Assembly: GCF_018069925.1 (NCBI RefSeq)
Contig: NZ_JAGPXB010000009.1
Location: forward strand, 62,001 to 126,000
DNA from: Flavobacterium erciyesense
GTDB lineage: Bacteria; Bacteroidota; Bacteroidia; Flavobacteriales; Flavobacteriaceae
Reading direction: 5' to 3'
DNA: 64,000 bases
The notes under the pieces were generated by a model, which was not told the origin of the DNA, did no database searches, and worked only from the letters and a program-made list of their open reading frames with translations. Below, in pieces: positions 35,966-43,649 of this stretch (positions within the stretch are counted from its first letter, which is position 1; each line of letters opens with the position of its first letter). Both the position numbers and the translations under genes were made by a program.

Positions 35966-35973
35966 TATTTTTG
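35966..35973 (+). promoter_or_regulatory. -7 element for the beta-barrel protein gene
   Basis: TATTTTTG (TAnnTTTG) lies 23 bp before the ATG at 35997, supporting that start over upstream in-frame ATG 35940. Confidence 0.55.
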
Positions 35974-35996
35974 CTTTTACGTTAATAAGAGATATT

Positions 35997-36908
35997 ATGA
36001 AAAAGAAGTTATTTTTAGTTGGTTTTATGTTGAGTTCGATGCTAATTATCGGGCAATCAAAACAAAATGGGAGTTGGTATTTAAAAGCAGGCGGTTCGTA
36101 TTTTATGCAAACTGCGGCAACAGAATTTCCTACTGTGGGTGGTAATGCAGCATTAAATAAAACCTACGTAGGAGGTAAGTTAGTAGCAGAAGAAAGTATC
36201 ACCGGTTCTTTTGGTGAGGGTTTTAGATCAGGTATCACATTAGGTCGTCGCTTTAATGCTCGTGTTGGTTTTGAACTTGGTTTGAATTATTATTCAAGTG
36301 CAGATAAAACCATGGCTCAAACTACTACCGATCAGATTTTTATGTCTGGAGGTAGGCCGATATTCAATTTTAAATCGGTAGGGCAAATTTCCGCATTTGA
36401 TTTGGCGCCAGCTCTAGTCTTATTTCTTGGAGAAGCGAAAGGTTTTGAACCCTATTCAAAAGTGGGATTGTTACTTCCTATTCATGGAGATTTAGAGATT
36501 ACGACCAATGCAATTGCTCCAACAGGCGTTGCAAGTCCAGCCACTGTGGCGGTGAAAAGTGTTGATCGTATCAAGCCAAATCCTACAGTAGGTTTTATGG
36601 CTAGTTTAGGAACTACTTACGCTTTGGGAAATAAACTTGCTGTTTTTGCGGAGTTAGAATACCGCAATTTTACAGTTCATGGTAAATCAAAGGAGACGAT
36701 TGTGTACGAAAGAAATGGTCAAAACGCTCTATCAACAAGAACGAACGCTCAAATTAATACCAATTATGTAGATCGTTTGGATGTAAATTCAAACAATGCG
36801 GCAACAAATCCTAATGGTTTAGACGCAAGCAAGCCAATGGATGAGTTGAGCTCTTATGTAGGGATCAGTGGTTTAGGTTTGACTTTAGGTTTGAAATACA
36901 GTATGTAG
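35997..36908 (+). CDS. Outer-membrane beta-barrel protein
   Basis: 303 residues from ATG 35997 (MKKKLFLVGFMLSSMLIIGQ, a standard signal peptide). The mature part has OmpA-like transmembrane strands: GSWYLKAGGSYFMQ, RVGFELGLNYYSS, AFDLAPALVLFLG, NKLAVFAELEYRNF, and a final LGLTLGLKYSM. An eight- to ten-stranded barrel (OprF/OmpW size) is likely. No C-terminal peptidoglycan-binding domain is present. Function unknown, probably a structural or pore-forming envelope protein. A strong terminator follows. Confidence 0.88.
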   Translation: MKKKLFLVGFMLSSMLIIGQSKQNGSWYLKAGGSYFMQTAATEFPTVGGNAALNKTYVGGKLVAEESITGSFGEGFRSGITLGRRFNARVGFELGLNYYSSADKTMAQTTTDQIFMSGGRPIFNFKSVGQISAFDLAPALVLFLGEAKGFEPYSKVGLLLPIHGDLEITTNAIAPTGVASPATVAVKSVDRIKPNPTVGFMASLGTTYALGNKLAVFAELEYRNFTVHGKSKETIVYERNGQNALSTRTNAQINTNYVDRLDVNSNNAATNPNGLDASKPMDELSSYVGISGLGLTLGLKYSM

Positions 36909-36929
36909 TTCAATCATAATTAAAATACC

Positions 36930-36961
36930 AAGGGATGTCATTGTTTGGCATCCCTTTTTTT
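36930..36961 (+). terminator. Rho-independent terminator after the beta-barrel gene
   Basis: Stem AAGGGATG / CATCCCTT with an 11-nt loop is followed by seven T, 22 bp after the stop. Confidence 0.9.
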
Positions 36962-36970
36962 ATGCTGGAT

Positions 36971-37080
36971 AAGTGCTACTGAAATCGACACACCTAGCCC
37001 TGATGGCAGCGGCATCCTTTTGGGTTCCCGCAGGAACGAAGGGAATCCAAAAGATAAAGCGTACAGCAGGAAATAGCTTC
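36971..37080 (-). repeat. REP-like intergenic hairpin repeat, copy B
   Basis: Read on the minus strand it contains CTGTACGCTTTATCTTTTGG, a G/C-rich loop hairpin (GTTCCTGCGGGAAC), CCAAAAGGATGCCGCTGCCA and TCAGGGCTAGGTGTGTCGAT. The core matches copies A (13367-13507) and C (60866-61000). The remaining spacer 37081-37183 has no gene. Confidence 0.8.
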
Positions 37081-37183
37081 AAAAAAATTAAGCTAAAAAG
37101 AAATACTTTTGGCATATAGGCGTTGATAATGGATTAATAGGGAAAACTAATTTGCGAATAGTGGTTGATTTGTTTTTAATTTC

Positions 37184-37191
37184 TAAATTTG
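37184..37191 (+). promoter_or_regulatory. -7 element for trxA
   Basis: TAAATTTG with a TTG at 37165-37167 (16-nt spacer), 50 bp before the ATG at 37242. Confidence 0.5.
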
Positions 37192-37241
37192 TAATCTAGT
37201 TTGAATGATAAAATTTCAAATGATAACTTAAAATATATATT

Positions 37242-37559
37242 ATGGCATTAGCAATAACAGATGCTACTTTTGAAGAGGTAGTTTTGAAGTCAGACAAACC
37301 AGTAATGGTTGATTTTTGGGCAGCATGGTGCGGACCTTGTAGAATGGTGGGTCCAATCATTGACGAGCTTAGTAATGAATATGAAGGAAAAGTAGTAGTA
37401 GGAAAAGTAGATGTTGATGCAAATCAAGAATTTGCTGCAAAATACGGTGTAAGAAACATTCCAACTGTTCTTGTTTTTCATAACGGAGAAGTAGTAGGAA
37501 AGCAAGTAGGAGTAGCTCCTAAGCAAACTTACGCTGATAGTTTAGACGCATTGTTGTAA
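37242..37559 (+). CDS. trxA: Thioredoxin
   Basis: 105 residues, the canonical thioredoxin length. The active site is WAAWCGPCRMVGP, and the cis-Pro loop is NIPTVLVF. There is no signal peptide, so it is cytoplasmic and reduces protein disulfides with thioredoxin reductase. It stands alone with its own promoter element and terminator. Confidence 0.97.
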   Translation: MALAITDATFEEVVLKSDKPVMVDFWAAWCGPCRMVGPIIDELSNEYEGKVVVGKVDVDANQEFAAKYGVRNIPTVLVFHNGEVVGKQVGVAPKQTYADSLDALL

Positions 37560-37602
37560 TCTATAGATTATAATTAAAATAGAGCCAATTGTGGTTCATT
37601 GA

Positions 37603-37631
37603 AAAGGTTTGACGCAAGTCAAGCCTTTTTT
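37603..37631 (+). terminator. Rho-independent terminator after trxA
   Basis: A 10-bp stem AAGGTTTGAC / GTCAAGCCTT (one wobble) with a GCAA loop is followed by T7. Confidence 0.88.
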
Positions 37632-37725
37632 TGTTTGAGCTGAATTGATTTTATTTATTTGATTAAGTTTTGCTTCGGTACTTTTTTAATTTTTAAATCT
37701 TTCAATCTTTTAATACATTTGGTAG

Positions 37726-38664
37726 ATGAAGATGGAATCACAAATAGAACAAATAGCTCGTTTTCAGCATCTGGAATTGTTAGCAAATCAAGTCGTAGAA
37801 GGTTTTATATCCGGAATGCACAAGAGTCCGTTTCACGGCTTTTCGGCTGAATTTGCAGAGCATAAAGTGTATAATGCTGGCGAGAGTACCAAACACATCG
37901 ATTGGAAGTTGTACGCCAAAACCGATCGTTTGTACACCAAAAGGTATGAAGAGGAAACCAATTTGAGATGCCATATTGTTATTGATAATTCCTCGTCAAT
38001 GCATTATCCTAATTTGCGTAGTGATCAAAATTTTTACGAAAACAAAATTGGTTTTTCTGTCTTGGCATCGGCTGTTTTGATGAATTTACTCAAAAAGCAG
38101 CGAGATGCAGTGGGATTGAGTGTATTCTCGGATACGTACGAGTATTATGCACCTGAAAAAGGAAGCGATCGCCATCATAGAATGATTTTGAGTAATCTCG
38201 AAGGTTTGTTAGCAAAACCAATGACTCAAAAGAAAACCGATACAGTGACCTACTTGCATCAAATAGCAGAAAAGATGCACCGACGCTCGATGATTGTTTT
38301 GTTTACTGATATGTTTCAGTCAGGGCCTAATTCAGTAGATGAGGAGGCTTTGTTTAATGCGCTGCAACATTTAAAACACAACAAGCACAAAGTGGTTGTT
38401 TTTCATGTTGTAGATGCTAAAACGGAGTTGAATTTTGATTTTGATAATGGACCACGACAATTTATTGATGTAGAAACAGGTGAAGAAGTAGTGCTTTTTG
38501 CAGATAATGTGAAAGAAGAGTATGAAAAACAAATGCAATTGTACTTTAAAAAGATAGCATTGACCTGCTCGCAGAACAGAATTAAGTATGTTCCGGTACG
38601 TGTTGATGAAAATTTTGAAAAAATAATGACTACTTATTTGGTTGAAAAACAAAACTTTGGCTAA
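37726..38664 (+). CDS. DUF58 domain protein
   Basis: 312 residues. The DUF58 core reads GEST..HIDWKLYAKTDRLYTKRYEEE, followed by a von Willebrand A-like domain (HIVIDNSSSMHYP, a degenerate MIDAS DxSxS, and SMIVLFTDMF). DUF58/VWA proteins work with MoxR-type AAA ATPases and BatA/BatB-like proteins in envelope stress or metal-insertion systems. None of those partners is encoded here, so it is a detached member or a separate paralogue. No signal peptide or membrane helix is seen. A TACATTTG at 37714-37721 lies so close to ATG 37726 that a start at ATG 37732 is also possible. Confidence 0.88.
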   Translation: MKMESQIEQIARFQHLELLANQVVEGFISGMHKSPFHGFSAEFAEHKVYNAGESTKHIDWKLYAKTDRLYTKRYEEETNLRCHIVIDNSSSMHYPNLRSDQNFYENKIGFSVLASAVLMNLLKKQRDAVGLSVFSDTYEYYAPEKGSDRHHRMILSNLEGLLAKPMTQKKTDTVTYLHQIAEKMHRRSMIVLFTDMFQSGPNSVDEEALFNALQHLKHNKHKVVVFHVVDAKTELNFDFDNGPRQFIDVETGEEVVLFADNVKEEYEKQMQLYFKKIALTCSQNRIKYVPVRVDENFEKIMTTYLVEKQNFG

Positions 38665-38702
38665 AAGTGTGTATTTTTTTTGATTTTTTTTAGCAAAAAC
38701 GC

Positions 38703-38732
38703 TTGTGTAAACGGAAATCTGTTGTATCTTTG
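38703..38732 (+). promoter_or_regulatory. Promoter of the first tRNA-Asp gene
   Basis: TTG (38703-38705), a 19-nt spacer and TATCTTTG (38725-38732) match the flavobacterial consensus at both elements. The tRNA begins 18 bp downstream. Confidence 0.75.
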
Positions 38733-38750
38733 CCACCGCAATAACGCAGA

Positions 38751-38824
38751 GGTTTGGTAGTTCAGTTGGTTAGAATACATGCCTGTCACGCATGGGGTCG
38801 CGGGTTCGAGTCCCGTCCAGACCG
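38751..38824 (+). tRNA. tRNA-Asp (anticodon GTC), copy 1
   Basis: A full cloverleaf: acceptor GGTTTGG pairs with CCAGACC, anticodon stem CATGC/GCATG with loop CTGTCAC (anticodon GTC), T-arm GCGGG-TTCGAGT-CCCGT. The discriminator is G. The downstream bases are CA, so CCA is not fully encoded. Confidence 0.97.
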
Positions 38825-38835
38825 CAATATTGGGG

Positions 38836-38865
38836 AAAGCCTTTCGTAACAGAAAGGCTTTTTTG
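38836..38865 (+). terminator. Rho-independent terminator after tRNA-Asp copy 1
   Basis: A perfect 10-bp stem AAAGCCTTTC / GAAAGGCTTT is followed by a T run. Confidence 0.9.
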
Positions 38866-38945
38866 CCCCTTTAAGGTTTTTAACGTTAGTTGTGTTGTTT
38901 GCTACGAATTTGTAACTCGTAGCGGGTTTAGTAGTTAGACCAATG

Positions 38946-38977
38946 AAAAGCTTTTCGCCTCGGCGAATAGCTTTTTT
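38946..38977 (+). terminator. Second hairpin with T run between the tRNA genes
   Basis: A 13-bp stem with one mismatch (AAAGCTTTTCGCC / GGCGAATAGCTTT) is followed by T6. No gene lies between it and the first terminator, so it may be a leftover of a duplicated or lost gene. Confidence 0.7.
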
Positions 38978-39057
38978 GATTAAAATGAGGGTACTCTTGA
39001 TATAAACTTCTGCATACAGTTCTATTTGTAGAACAAGAAGTTACAGCTTACAATACT

Positions 39058-39131
39058 GGTTTGGTAGTTCAGTTGGTTAGAATACATGCCTGTCACGCAT
39101 GGGGTCGCGGGTTCGAGTCCCGTCCAGACCG
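39058..39131 (+). tRNA. tRNA-Asp (anticodon GTC), copy 2
   Basis: Identical to copy 1 over all 74 positions. Here the discriminator G is followed by an encoded CCA (39132-39134). No clean TAnnTTTG lies directly upstream, so expression may depend on an unrecognised promoter. Confidence 0.97.
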
Positions 39132-39140
39132 CCAGTACAA

Positions 39141-39167
39141 AAAGTCTTTCGAAAGAAAGACTTTTTT
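39141..39167 (+). terminator. Rho-independent terminator after tRNA-Asp copy 2
   Basis: A 10-bp stem AAAGTCTTTC / GAAAGACTTT with a GAAA loop and T run. Confidence 0.92.
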
Positions 39168-39197
39168 GTTTTACAGCATTTTGTACTTTATATAATT

Positions 39198-39698
39198 TTA
39201 AAAAAGTGCCACTCTGTTTTCCCATACCAACCACAGGTACATACCTAAGCACATACAGCCAAAAACAAACTGAATGAAACTAGAGGCCAAAAAACCTACC
39301 AATGAGCCTACTGCAGCTTTTACGGCTCTTTGTTGGTTTTTGGAGTCGTAAAGTAATTCACCTACCAACGCACCTATAAATGGCCCAATTATAAACCCGA
39401 ACGGTATTGGTGCTAGTAAGCCAACAAGCAACCCAATATTGGTGCCCCAAATACCGTAACTACTGCCGCCAAATTTTTTGGTACCTTGTGCCGGAATTAC
39501 ATAATCTAAAACTGAAAGCGCTATTGTAATTAGAAAAGTGATGCCTACAACCCAGTAGTTCATGGGAACAGCACCGGTGAGATAGAGCAATAAAAGTCCT
39601 AACCAACTTAGTATAGGTCCCGGTAAAACAGGTAAAAAACTTCCAGCAATGCCCAAAAGAATGCTCAGTAGTCCCAAAAGTAAAAGCAACACATCCAT
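39198..39698 (-). CDS. DUF456 membrane protein
   Basis: 166 residues from ATG 39698; the longer frame adds 13 unlikely residues. About four hydrophobic segments are glycine-rich, with GIAGSFLPVLPGPILSWLG and GFIIGPFIGALVGELLYD, the repeated patterns of DUF456. Location is the inner membrane, function not known. It is divergently arranged from the small exported-protein gene at 39750. Confidence 0.88.
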   Translation of the reverse strand: MDVLLLLLGLLSILLGIAGSFLPVLPGPILSWLGLLLLYLTGAVPMNYWVVGITFLITIALSVLDYVIPAQGTKKFGGSSYGIWGTNIGLLVGLLAPIPFGFIIGPFIGALVGELLYDSKNQQRAVKAAVGSLVGFLASSFIQFVFGCMCLGMYLWLVWENRVALF

Positions 39699-39712
39699 AA
39701 TAAATTTTTTAG

Positions 39713-39720
39713 TAAATTTG
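39713..39720 (+). promoter_or_regulatory. -7 element for the gene at 39750
   Basis: TAAATTTG lies 29 bp before the ATG at 39750. Confidence 0.45.
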
Positions 39721-39749
39721 ATTTTCAATAAAAGCAACTTCCTCTGGTT

Positions 39750-40139
39750 ATGAAACTAATTCAAACACTTGCGTCTTTTTCTATTTTATTTCTATTTTTA
39801 TTATGCGGTTTAGGCGCGCATGCTCAAAATAAAGCAGTATCCGCAGCGGATCAGTTGCTCAAAGAATCCATTTATAACAAGAACAGAGTAAAAGTATTAA
39901 ATTTTTCATTGAAACAATTTGATGCGCTTTTCTTTGAATTCTCTGATAAAAAATCAGACCCAAAACTCATTTTAACCAAAGAAGAGTTTTATAACTACAC
40001 CATGCAAATTGCGGTTTTCTCGGAACGTTTGGCTACTTTATACCCAGATCAAAAAGAAGTTGCCGCTCAGAACAAACAAAAATGGTTTAACGAAAACTAC
40101 GAAGATTATTTGCTTTCAAAAGCCTCTCCAAAAAAATAA
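39750..40139 (+). CDS. Small exported protein of unknown function
   Basis: 129 residues with a clear signal peptide (MKLIQTLASFSILFLFLLCGLGAHAQ, cleavage after AHA or AQ). The mature ~103 residues are helical and charged, ending in the basic KASPKK. No domain is recognised. It has a plausible -7 element and is followed 42 bp later by another small envelope protein gene. Confidence 0.75.
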   Translation: MKLIQTLASFSILFLFLLCGLGAHAQNKAVSAADQLLKESIYNKNRVKVLNFSLKQFDALFFEFSDKKSDPKLILTKEEFYNYTMQIAVFSERLATLYPDQKEVAAQNKQKWFNENYEDYLLSKASPKK

Positions 40140-40181
40140 TTGTATTTTTATGGCGTATTCGTATAATTCAAAAACAAAACC

Positions 40182-40658
40182 TTGAAGCAGTATTTTCTCT
40201 TTTTTGCCTTTCTTCTCCTCAATTCTTGTCAATATGTTGATAAGCAGGTCCCTTCGGAAAAGGAATTATTGCAAAAAGAACTCAAAGCAATCAACTGGAA
40301 AGAAGTTGACGAATATCCGTCGGTTATTGATTGTGAGCAAATCAATGACAAAAAACAACGCCAACAATGTTTTTTTGAAGTTTTAACGCAACTTATTCAA
40401 GAAAAGTTAAGCGTTGATACGCTTTCAATTCTTTATCCGGAACTCGATACCATCGAGGTAAAGGTTACCGTTTTTCCTAATAGCACGATGCAATTTGAAC
40501 CACAGTTTCCAAAAGACTCCGTGGCGTATGACAAAATTAAAATCGATAGTATATTAAAAGTACGCTTGGTGAATTTCCCCAAGATAAATCCAGCTATCAA
40601 ACGCGGAATCCCTGTAAAAACCCAATTTATTCTTCCTGTAATTTTAAAAGTAGAGTAG
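40182..40658 (+). CDS. Small lipoprotein, possibly with TonB C-terminal-like domain
   Basis: 158 residues starting at TTG 40182. This start is chosen because it places MKQYFLFFAFLLLNSC, a lipoprotein signal with lipobox LNSC, at the N-terminus. The C-terminal half (INPAIKRGIPVKTQFILPVILKV) resembles the end of TonB C-terminal domains. An intermediate Cys pair (VIDC, QQCFFE) may form a disulfide. Function unknown. A convergent hairpin follows the stop. Confidence 0.7.
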   Translation: MKQYFLFFAFLLLNSCQYVDKQVPSEKELLQKELKAINWKEVDEYPSVIDCEQINDKKQRQQCFFEVLTQLIQEKLSVDTLSILYPELDTIEVKVTVFPNSTMQFEPQFPKDSVAYDKIKIDSILKVRLVNFPKINPAIKRGIPVKTQFILPVILKVE

Positions 40659-40714
40659 TTTTAAGTAACTATTTATCTCCGCTGAATCTTCGATGTCCAG
40701 CTGTACACGTTATT

Positions 40715-40762
40715 CCCGATAAAAAAAACTACGGTAGAAAAGCCTTGTTTTTTAAAATCGGG
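40715..40762. terminator. Imperfect hairpin between convergent genes
   Basis: CCCGAT (40715-40720) plus an A run pairs with a T run plus ATCGGG (40757-40762). It lies between the lipoprotein gene and the minus-strand glycosyltransferase gene and could terminate either. Confidence 0.45.
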
Positions 40763-40800
40763 AGATGCCACTTACATCTATGCTAGGGCAATAGCAATTC

Positions 40801-41904
40801 CTAGAACTTTCTGCCTTTCCATTCGTATTTCCCAGTCATAGAATACAAAGCCACAAAGGTGCTAAAAAAAGGATAAAGCAAACTACTAGCTAGCAAGTGA
40901 CGCATTTTGGTTTTGGTCAAAAAATTGTTAGTTTGGTAAATCAAAACGGTATCAACAATAAATTTTGCTACGCATACAATCAATAAATGTACTAGTGAGA
41001 AGCTGCTAATAACAGCTAGAAACAAAATGAAAATCCAATTTAAATTTCCTAGAAAAACGATAACAGCAAGTACTTTTCCAAAACTACTTTGGTACGAACT
41101 CGTTTTACTAGCCCATCGTACTCGCTGGTAAAACAAAGCTTCCCAACTATTCACAGCTTGCGTTTTAACAATATTATTTGATGATTTAAGGTAGTGTACT
41201 TTCTCTGGATGGCGTGCAATGGCTTTTTGAAGCAGAAAAACATCATCGCCACTAGCAATTGAATTGTTGCCTTCAAAGCCATTGAGTTCCTCAAAAATAG
41301 CTTTAGTGTAGGCCAAGTTAGCACCATTGCACATAAATCCTTTTCCTAGACCAAAACTACCTATTGTAGCGCCTTGTAAACTTGTTAAATCCAACTGTTG
41401 AAAGTGATGTAAAAACGAATTGTTACCAGTATAGGTTACTGCCCCGGCAACCATGCTTACATTGTGATTTTGTAGGTATTGGTCTAAACTTGAAAGCCAT
41501 TTTTTGGGTAAGGTGCAATCAGCATCGGTAGTGATTACCCAATTTGTAGATACCCTTGTCATGGCAGCAGTTATAGCATCTTTTTTGGGTGAATTTGAAG
41601 TTCTATGATTCGGCAGTATTGTTGCTTTAAAAGGCAATTCAGGTAATTCAAAGCCGTCAGTTGAAGCATCATCAATTAAAAGGACTTCAAATAAATGTGC
41701 TGGATATTCTAATTTTGTAAAACTATCCAACAATAACGGGAGGTTATGCGCTTCATTCCTAAACGGGACAATAATTGTAAATGCTGTGGTAGCTGATGCG
41801 GAAGAATGCTTCGTAGTTTTAATTTTGGTAAAGCCATAGATCAGTGCCATGATGGCTAATGTATAAATCAGCAGAATCAAATAGAGTAACAGTGCTGTGA
41901 TCAT
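40801..41904 (-). CDS. Family 2 glycosyltransferase, membrane bound
   Basis: 367 residues. One N-terminal membrane helix, then a GT-A domain: IIVPFRNEAHNLPLLLDSF, LLIDDASTDG, ITTDADC (DxD) and an acceptor/processive signature YQRVRWASK (QxxRW). Three C-terminal membrane helices follow. This is the layout of polysaccharide or lipid-linked sugar synthases that use UDP- or GDP-sugars. The acceptor is unknown. The upstream gene, 6 bp away, encodes a flippase-like membrane protein, so a membrane glycolipid role is plausible (inference). Confidence 0.92.
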   Translation of the reverse strand: MITALLLYLILLIYTLAIMALIYGFTKIKTTKHSSASATTAFTIIVPFRNEAHNLPLLLDSFTKLEYPAHLFEVLLIDDASTDGFELPELPFKATILPNHRTSNSPKKDAITAAMTRVSTNWVITTDADCTLPKKWLSSLDQYLQNHNVSMVAGAVTYTGNNSFLHHFQQLDLTSLQGATIGSFGLGKGFMCNGANLAYTKAIFEELNGFEGNNSIASGDDVFLLQKAIARHPEKVHYLKSSNNIVKTQAVNSWEALFYQRVRWASKTSSYQSSFGKVLAVIVFLGNLNWIFILFLAVISSFSLVHLLIVCVAKFIVDTVLIYQTNNFLTKTKMRHLLASSLLYPFFSTFVALYSMTGKYEWKGRKF

Positions 41905-41910
41905 CTGTAT

Positions 41911-42879
41911 TTAGTTTAGGTGGTTTTCGTTTGTCGGTACGGGAGCAACAATTTTAAAATTCAAAACAAAATAACTTCCAATCACAACAGGAATCACAAC
42001 ATTGAGGAACCACATCAATGTCGAAATAAAGATAACTATCCATTCATTTACACCCAAAAGGGCAAAGAAATAAACCGCCACACTACCTTTTACGGCAAAG
42101 TCTAAAAACTGAAAAGTAGGCAATGAGGAAGCTAAAAAGTACACACTTGTTATAGCAGCCATCAAAATTCCGTAAGGCAAATCTACATCAAAGGCTAGAA
42201 ACAAAAAGTAATATTGGTGCGAGAAAACTAAGTATCGACACAAACCCAGGAAAATATTTTTTTGATGAATGTCTTTTGGAATTGCATTGATTTTGTGGAG
42301 TAATTTATCAAGAGAGTAGCCTTTTATTGTTATTCTTTTTACCAAAAACAAAACGATTCCGAGCAACAGTAAAACACCTAAAACTAGCAACATTGTTTGA
42401 TTGCTGAGAATGTGGTGTTGCAAGTTATAATACAAGAAACCTGCAATCCCGAAAACCACGGTCAATAGCATCTGGATTCCGTTGCAAATCAAGTTTAAAA
42501 ACACTACTTTTTTAGTCTCCGTTTTAGGAAAAAATAACGCTTTTCCGGCATATTCGCCCACGCCGTTTGGTGTAAAAAGTCCAGCAGTAAGTGCGCCAAG
42601 TACTTGCTTTGTTGCATCGCTGAGGGAAATGGGATGGATACATCGTACTAAGTTTTGCCATTTCAATATCTCAAAAAACCGATTCAAAACACTCAGCAAT
42701 AAAATAAATGCAATTCCGCCAACAGATTGGTTTTTTTGAAACAAAACAAGGAACTTTTGCCAGTCTAGTTTGTCATTATTGGCCAGTTGATTGTAAATAA
42801 AATAAAACGCACCACCAACAATTAATAGTTTGATAAGAAGTACAAGGAATTGCTTAGTTTTGTGTGGTATTGAAATCAT
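41911..42879 (-). CDS. Flippase-like lysylphosphatidylglycerol synthase TM-domain protein
   Basis: 322 residues with about eight membrane helices. It belongs to the UPF0104/LPG-synthase transmembrane type (WQNLVRCIHPISLSDATKQVLGALTAGLFTPNGVGEYAGKALFF pattern, with the conserved GxGE-like NGVGEYAGK). Such proteins flip or hold lipid-linked molecules. No GNAT-type aminoacyl-transfer domain is present. The gene lies 6 bp upstream of the glycosyltransferase gene on the same strand, so a joint role in making or moving a glycolipid is likely but not proven. Confidence 0.85.
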   Translation of the reverse strand: MISIPHKTKQFLVLLIKLLIVGGAFYFIYNQLANNDKLDWQKFLVLFQKNQSVGGIAFILLLSVLNRFFEILKWQNLVRCIHPISLSDATKQVLGALTAGLFTPNGVGEYAGKALFFPKTETKKVVFLNLICNGIQMLLTVVFGIAGFLYYNLQHHILSNQTMLLVLGVLLLLGIVLFLVKRITIKGYSLDKLLHKINAIPKDIHQKNIFLGLCRYLVFSHQYYFLFLAFDVDLPYGILMAAITSVYFLASSLPTFQFLDFAVKGSVAVYFFALLGVNEWIVIFISTLMWFLNVVIPVVIGSYFVLNFKIVAPVPTNENHLN

Positions 42880-43044
42880 TTTGCAAAGTAAAGGAAAACT
42901 ATTGTGAAAAAGCTATTTCACAGAGATTCACAAAGAATTCGTGAAGTTTTACAAAAATAGTAGAAGCTTGGTTGGTTTAGTGAACCTTTGTGGTTCCTCA
43001 GAGCATCTTAGTGTAATAACAAAAAAAGTATAAATTAAAAAGAT

Positions 43045-43599
43045 TTGTCAAACGAACGCATCATATTAGGAATTGACCCTGGAACCACAATTATGGGTTT
43101 TGGGTTGATCAAAATTGTCAATAAAAAAATGCATTTTTTGCAATTGAACGAATTGCAATTGTTAAAATACGACAATCATTATCAAAAATTGAAAATCATT
43201 TTTGAACGAACGATTGAGTTAATCGATACGCACAATCCTGACGAAATTGCAATTGAAGCGCCTTTTTTTGGTAAAAACGTGCAGTCGATGCTGAAGTTGG
43301 GTCGTGCGCAAGGAGTTGCTATGGCTGCCGGACTTTCAAGAGATATCCCGATTACCGAATACGAACCAAAGAAAATTAAAATGGCGATTACTGGAAACGG
43401 AAATGCCTCAAAAGAGCAGGTTGCTAAAATGTTACAGCAACTTTTAGGATTGAAAGAATTGCCCAAAAATCTAGATTCAACAGACGGTTTGGCTGCTGCA
43501 GTGTGCCATTTTTTTAATTCAGGAAAAACCGTTGGCGAAAAAAATTATACCGGTTGGGACGCTTTTGTAAAACAAAATGAGGAACGAGTTAAGAAATAG
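43045..43599 (+). CDS. ruvC: Holliday junction resolvase RuvC
   Basis: 184 residues starting at TTG 43045, the only start giving the conserved SNERIILGIDPGT N-terminus. The four catalytic acidic residues are visible: Asp11 (GIDPGT), Glu71 (IAIEAPF), Asp144 and Asp147 (LDSTDGLAAA). It resolves Holliday junctions with RuvAB. Length is normal with a slightly longer Lys/Glu-rich tail. Confidence 0.96.
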   Translation: MSNERIILGIDPGTTIMGFGLIKIVNKKMHFLQLNELQLLKYDNHYQKLKIIFERTIELIDTHNPDEIAIEAPFFGKNVQSMLKLGRAQGVAMAAGLSRDIPITEYEPKKIKMAITGNGNASKEQVAKMLQQLLGLKELPKNLDSTDGLAAAVCHFFNSGKTVGEKNYTGWDAFVKQNEERVKK

Positions 43600-43649
43600 T
43601 TTTCAGTTGCAGCAACTGTAAACTGCGACTGTGACTGAATACTAAATAA

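Noticed and set aside
38825-39057. tRNA-flanked integrated element
   Set aside because: The interval between the two tRNA-Asp genes is only 233 bp and has no integrase or other gene.
43604-43618. Palindrome CAGTTGC-A-GCAACTG between ruvC and hemW
   Set aside because: Considered as an operator, but it is part of a common 'cagttgc/aactgcgact' spacer phrase and no regulator is nearby.
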